From: Actinomycetes bacterium
GTDB lineage: Bacteria > Actinomycetota > CALGFH01
Direction of reading: 5' to 3'
DNA: 9,698 nt
NCBI GenBank assembly: GCA_030146615.1
Contig: JASLBL010000222.1
Span: 1-9,698, forward strand
This document shows, piece after piece, positions 6,498 to 9,698 of this stretch (positions are counted from its first letter, which is position 1; every line of letters begins with the position of its first letter). The notes under the pieces are model-generated. The model saw only the letters and a program-made list of their open reading frames with translations, did no database searches and was not told where the DNA came from. A program made the position numbers and the translations under genes.

Positions 6498-8284
6498 GCC
6501 GGCCGCCCCGCCGTGGCCAGCCCGGCCAGCGGGTTGGCGACCTGGACGTACACCGACTGGCTGGCCAGCGGGCCGACCAGCTCGTCCATGTCGTTGAGGC
6601 GGGTGCGCAGGTTGGCCTTGCAGCGCAGCCGGGCCGCGCCCAGCAGCGTGCCAACCACCGGCGCCGGCGGGCCGGCCTCCGCCTTGGCCGCCAGGTACCC
6701 GGCCAGGTCGGTCAGCAGCTCGTGCTCGTCGGCCACGCCGTCGCGCCCGAGCGTGCCGATGATCCCAAACAGGTGGTTGACGGCGAAGTAGTAGCCGAAG
6801 CGCTCGTCGGCCACGGCGTCGTCACAGACGGTGTCGCTGGCCTGGTTCAGCCCCGGCAGCAGCCGCCGCAGCCGCTCGGCGGCCGACGCCTTGAAGTAGT
6901 AGCCCTGGTTGTCGCGGTAGCGGAAGCCAGCCGGCCACCCCCCAGCCAGCTCCACGATGCTGTTCTGCTGGTGGGCCTCCAGGGCGACCCCCCAGGTTCG
7001 GTACAGCCACAGCAGCGGGTCGGCGGCGACGGCCAGGTAGCGGCCGAACCAGTCCCTGGCCACGGCCGGCGCCGGCCGGCCGTCGGCGGCGGCCAAGGCC
7101 TCGACGATGTCGGCCAGCCGCGACGGGCCGCCGCCCGGACCCGGGTGGCAGAGGCCGGCGACCAAGGTGGCGTCCAGGTCACGGCCGGCCGGGTACGGGT
7201 TGTCGCGCACCACCACCTCGAACCCGGACTCGGTCCGGCCGCCGCCGGCGCGCACGGTCAGCCAGGCCGGGTCGCCGACCACCGCGAAACAGGGGAAGCG
7301 GCCGGCCAGCTCGGCCCCCAGCCCGGCCGCCAGCAGCCGCTGGACCTCCACCCCGCGGGCCAGCTCCTTGGCCAGGTTGACCCGGACCGAGTTGGTGATC
7401 CGGACCCCAAGCGACAGCTTGAGCATGAACGGCGCGTCGGGCCGGTAGACGGTCCGCACCGACGAGGTCGCCCACCAGGGCCGGCCCTGCTCGCCCAGGT
7501 CCTGGAGCAGCCCGGCGGCGAGCAGGTCACGGACCACCGGCTGCTCCCGCAGCCGCCCGGCCTGCCAGGGATGCACCGGGACCAGGGCGTGGCGGCCCGC
7601 CGCGGCGTCGCGCCGGACCCCCGGATCGACCAGCTCGTCGCCGGCCAGCAGGCCCGCCAGGTGCTCGGCCGCGGTGGCCTGGAGGGCCGAGTCCTCGGCC
7701 ACGATCGAGCGGTCGGCCCGGAACCAGTACAGCCGGAACGCCGCCCCCAGCTCGGGGGCGTAGCGGCGGACCTCGTCGGCGGTCATGGGCTGGCGGCTCT
7801 TGGCCGTCGGGTGCAGTGGGTGCCCGAGGGCCAGGGACTGCTCGGCGCGCAGAAACCGGGTTGGAGCCGCCTCTGGGCCGCCGGCGGCCTGGGCGGCCAG
7901 GAACTTGGCCGCGTGGCGGGTGGACTCGGCCACCGCGGCCACGAACTCGCCCAGCCGGGCCCGCTCCTCGCCCTCGAGTGCCAGCTCCCGGCCGAGCAGG
8001 GCGGCAAGGGTGACATGGTCGAGCGGCACCCCTGGGCCGCCCGGCCGCCGCAGCCTGACCGGCAGCCGGTAGGCGTGGTGGCCGGTGGCGGACCGGTAGC
8101 GCAGCGGCGCCTCCAGCTCCAGGCCGAGCCGGTCCAGGCGGATGCTGCCGGTTGCCGCCGAGGCGGTCTCGCGCAGGTAGCAGTTGAGCAGCGTGGTCAC
8201 GGCGGCCTCGTCGGCCGCCTGCTCGGCGGCCCGGCCGCCGGCCAGGCCGGCGTCGGGGATCTCGGTGTCCAGTGCGGCGGGCAT
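6494..8284 (-). CDS. IucA/IucC-family NIS siderophore synthetase, RhbC/IucA-like (first synthetase)
   Basis: This 596-aa NIS synthetase is clearly distinct from the second one in the operon and is expected to make the first amide between citrate and an amine arm. Motifs: GHPLHPTAKSRQ (154-165), the ATP-site region with H155, H158, K162 and R164; VPVHPWQ (236-242); SSVRTVY (274-280); KLSLGVRITNSVR (289-301); EAHQQNSIVEL (436-446); RDNQGYYF (457-464); and a C-terminal KANLRTRLNDMDEL (556-569). The residue two after R164 is Pro (166), where relatives that I recall usually have Gly. Length is normal for the family. The ATG at 8284 has a strong Shine-Dalgarno GAAGGA 5 nt upstream. The gap to the decarboxylase stop is 9 nt, and its own stop overlaps the GNAT start. 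Family membership is secure; which carboxylate it uses and its order of action are inferred. Confidence 0.93.
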   Translation of the reverse strand: MPAALDTEIPDAGLAGGRAAEQAADEAAVTTLLNCYLRETASAATGSIRLDRLGLELEAPLRYRSATGHHAYRLPVRLRRPGGPGVPLDHVTLAALLGRELALEGEERARLGEFVAAVAESTRHAAKFLAAQAAGGPEAAPTRFLRAEQSLALGHPLHPTAKSRQPMTADEVRRYAPELGAAFRLYWFRADRSIVAEDSALQATAAEHLAGLLAGDELVDPGVRRDAAAGRHALVPVHPWQAGRLREQPVVRDLLAAGLLQDLGEQGRPWWATSSVRTVYRPDAPFMLKLSLGVRITNSVRVNLAKELARGVEVQRLLAAGLGAELAGRFPCFAVVGDPAWLTVRAGGGRTESGFEVVVRDNPYPAGRDLDATLVAGLCHPGPGGGPSRLADIVEALAAADGRPAPAVARDWFGRYLAVAADPLLWLYRTWGVALEAHQQNSIVELAGGWPAGFRYRDNQGYYFKASAAERLRRLLPGLNQASDTVCDDAVADERFGYYFAVNHLFGIIGTLGRDGVADEHELLTDLAGYLAAKAEAGPPAPVVGTLLGAARLRCKANLRTRLNDMDELVGPLASQSVYVQVANPLAGLATAGRPA

Positions 8285-8289
8285 CGCCG

Positions 8290-8295
8290 TCCTTC
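8290..8295 (-). promoter_or_regulatory. Strong ribosome binding site for the first NIS synthetase
   Basis: GAAGGA sits 5 nt before the ATG at 8284 and overlaps the TGA stop (8294-8296) of the decarboxylase gene. It is the best Shine-Dalgarno match in the operon and marks the only junction with a true gap of several bases. Confidence 0.7.
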
Positions 8296-9698
8296 AAGGT
8301 CGGTCGAGGTCGGCGCCGGCCCGCGCGATCGCGGCCACGAGCCAGGCCAGGTCGGCCTCGGTGGCGGTGGGGTTGAGGAGGGTCAGCTTGAGGTGTACCC
8401 GCCCGGCGACCTCGGTGCGGCCGACCACCGCCTGGCCGGCGGCCAGCAGCCGCAGGCGGATCGCCTCGTTGATCCGGTCGGACCGGACGGGGTCGTCGGG
8501 CGAGGGGCGGTAGCGGAACACTACCGAGCTGAGCCGTGGCCGGGCGGTCAGCCGCAGGCCCGGCTCGGCGTCGATCAGGTCGGCGGCGTGGCCGGCCAGG
8601 GCGATGGTGCGGTCGACCAGCTCGCCGAGGGCCCGACGGCCGACCGCCTGGAAGCTGAGCAGCGGCTTGAGGGCGTCGAAGCGGCGGGTGGTGGCCAGCG
8701 ACCGGCCGACCAGGTGCGGCATGGGCCACCCGTCCGGCACGCCGCCGGCAGGGTCGGCGTTGAGGTAGGGGACGGTGACCTCGAGGGGGGCGAGCGCGGC
8801 CCGATCACGGACCAGGAAAGCGCCGCAGCCGGCCGGCTGCCACAGCAGCTTGTGGAAGTCGACCGCGACCGAGTCGGCGAGCTCGATGCCCTCCAGCAGG
8901 CCGCGGTGGCGGTCACTGAACAGTAGCCCGCCGCCGTAGGCGGCGTCGACGTGCAGCCACAGCCCCCGCTGGCGGGCCCGCTCGGCCAACGCCACCAGCG
9001 GGTCAATGCTGCCGAAGTCGGTGGTACCGGCCGTGGCCACCAGGGCCATCGGGCGCTGGCCGTCGGCGCCCAGCCGGTCCAGGGCGCGGTCCAGTTCATC
9101 TAGGCGCAGGCGCCGGTCGGCGTCGACCGGGAGCCAGTGGACGGCCCGGCTGCCCAACCCGAGCACGGCCGCCGCCCGGGCGACGCTGAAGTGGGCCAGC
9201 TCCGAACAGACGATAGCCAGGCGTCCGGCGTCCGGGCCGAGCCCGTCGGCGGCCACGTCGCGACCGGCCCAGGCGGCGGCCTGGTCGCGGGCCAGCAGCA
9301 GCCCCATCAGGTTCGACTGGGTCCCGCCGCTGGTGACCACCCCGTCGGCCGCCGGCGGGTAGCCGACCCGGGCGGCCAGCGCGCCCACCAGCCGCTGCTC
9401 TAGGTGGGTGGCGACCGGCGCCTGGTCCCAGGAGTCCAGCGATGCGTTGGTCGCACCGACCATGGCGTCGGCGGCCACAGCGGCGGCCAGCGGCGGGCAG
9501 TGCAGGTGGGCGGCGCAGGCCGGATGGCCGGGGTCGACAGCGTGGCGGACGGCCAGCCGGCCGAGGCCGTCCAGGGCCGCCTCCAGCCCGACGCCGTCCT
9601 CGGGGAACGGCTCGACCGCGGCCGCCAGCTCGGCCAGCACGGCCGGGCCGGCGCCGCTGTACGGGCCGGTCCGCTCCCGCGCCGCCGCCTCCAGCAAG
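8294..9698 (-). CDS. PLP-dependent group II decarboxylase (L-2,4-diaminobutyrate or L-lysine decarboxylase, RhbB/DesA-like), 5' partial
   Basis: At least 467 aa of a group II (glutamate/aromatic decarboxylase fold) PLP enzyme are present. It would remove CO2 from a diamino acid to give the diamine backbone of the siderophore: 1,3-diaminopropane from diaminobutyrate, or cadaverine from lysine. Numbering from the TTG at 9697, visible motifs are SWDQAP (89-94), TSGGTQSNLMGLLLARD (122-138), a PLP-stacking His in CSELAHFS (H169), ATAGTTDFGSIDP (221-233), HVDAAYGG (249-256, D251 for the pyridine nitrogen) and VDFHKLLWQP with Schiff-base Lys K283 (codon 8849-8851). GRSLATTRRFDALKP (331-345) is shared with siderophore decarboxylases. 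The frame is open to the window edge, so the true start probably lies a few tens of codons beyond. Motifs do not separate the two substrates. It is the most upstream operon gene visible. Confidence 0.9.
   Translation of the reverse strand, partial: LLEAAARERTGPYSGAGPAVLAELAAAVEPFPEDGVGLEAALDGLGRLAVRHAVDPGHPACAAHLHCPPLAAAVAADAMVGATNASLDSWDQAPVATHLEQRLVGALAARVGYPPAADGVVTSGGTQSNLMGLLLARDQAAAWAGRDVAADGLGPDAGRLAIVCSELAHFSVARAAAVLGLGSRAVHWLPVDADRRLRLDELDRALDRLGADGQRPMALVATAGTTDFGSIDPLVALAERARQRGLWLHVDAAYGGGLLFSDRHRGLLEGIELADSVAVDFHKLLWQPAGCGAFLVRDRAALAPLEVTVPYLNADPAGGVPDGWPMPHLVGRSLATTRRFDALKPLLSFQAVGRRALGELVDRTIALAGHAADLIDAEPGLRLTARPRLSSVVFRYRPSPDDPVRSDRINEAIRLRLLAAGQAVVGRTEVAGRVHLKLTLLNPTATEADLAWLVAAIARAGADLDRP

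Noticed and set aside
7527..8729. Minus-strand open frame of 400 codons overlapping the decarboxylase and first NIS synthetase in another frame
   Set aside because: It is Pro/Arg/Gly-rich without motifs and straddles two real genes in a different frame, so it is not a fusion or frameshifted gene.
5687..8926. Very long plus-strand open frame (1079 codons) antisense to four siderophore genes
   Set aside because: It is Gly/Gln/Arg/Pro-rich with no domain. The opposite strand carries well-conserved enzymes with intact motifs, and long antisense frames are expected in very GC-rich DNA with G/C third positions.
2131..9698. Desferrioxamine (desABCD) cluster
   Set aside because: The decarboxylase, hydroxylase, acyltransferase and DesD-like synthetase would fit, but the additional, distinct IucA-type synthetase and the rhb-like gene order point to a citrate-based product. 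It is not fully excluded.
1..9698. RNA genes, CRISPR arrays, insertion sequences and phage genes
   Set aside because: Nothing was seen by eye: no regularly spaced repeats, transposase motifs, terminal inverted repeats or tRNA-like segments, and coding sequence fills almost the whole window.

Overview
The window is very G+C-rich throughout, with strong G/C bias at third codon positions, GTG and TTG start codons alongside ATG, and almost no non-coding DNA. This fits a high-GC actinobacterium or a similar lineage. The exact taxon cannot be read from the sequence. No RNA gene, CRISPR array, insertion sequence, prophage or attachment site was seen.

Layout. Positions 5-2008 (+) encode a membrane-anchored GGDEF-EAL protein for cyclic-di-GMP turnover, with both catalytic domains apparently intact. 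A short convergent gap (2009-2130) holds GC-rich inverted repeats but no convincing terminator. From 2131 to the right edge everything lies on the minus strand and forms one tightly packed operon. In transcription order (right to left) it reads: PLP-dependent diamino-acid decarboxylase (8294-9698, 5' end cut by the window), first IucA/IucC-family NIS synthetase (6494-8284), GNAT hydroxylamine acyltransferase (5886-6497), FAD/NADPH amine N-hydroxylase (4579-5889), second, DesD/AlcC-like NIS synthetase (2781-4577), and a FhuF-like 2Fe-2S ferric-siderophore reductase (2131-2784). Junctions are 4-nt ATGA/GTGA overlaps or gaps of 1-9 nt.

How the genes work together (inferred from the families). 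The decarboxylase makes a diamine from a diamino acid, the hydroxylase N-hydroxylates one end, and the GNAT acylates it to a hydroxamate. The two NIS synthetases then attach the free amines of two such arms, in turn, to the carboxylates of citrate. The FhuF-like protein would reduce the ferric complex after re-import to release iron. The order decarboxylase - NIS - acetyltransferase - hydroxylase - NIS matches rhbB-C-D-E-F of the rhizobactin 1021 locus, as I recall it. Two NIS enzymes favour a citrate-dihydroxamate siderophore (schizokinen, arthrobactin or rhizobactin-like) over a desferrioxamine, whose pathway needs only one. Whether the diamine is 1,3-diaminopropane or cadaverine cannot be decided here. 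An aminotransferase gene just beyond the right edge would favour diaminopropane. The operon promoter, any iron-repressor box and the transport genes are outside the window or elsewhere.
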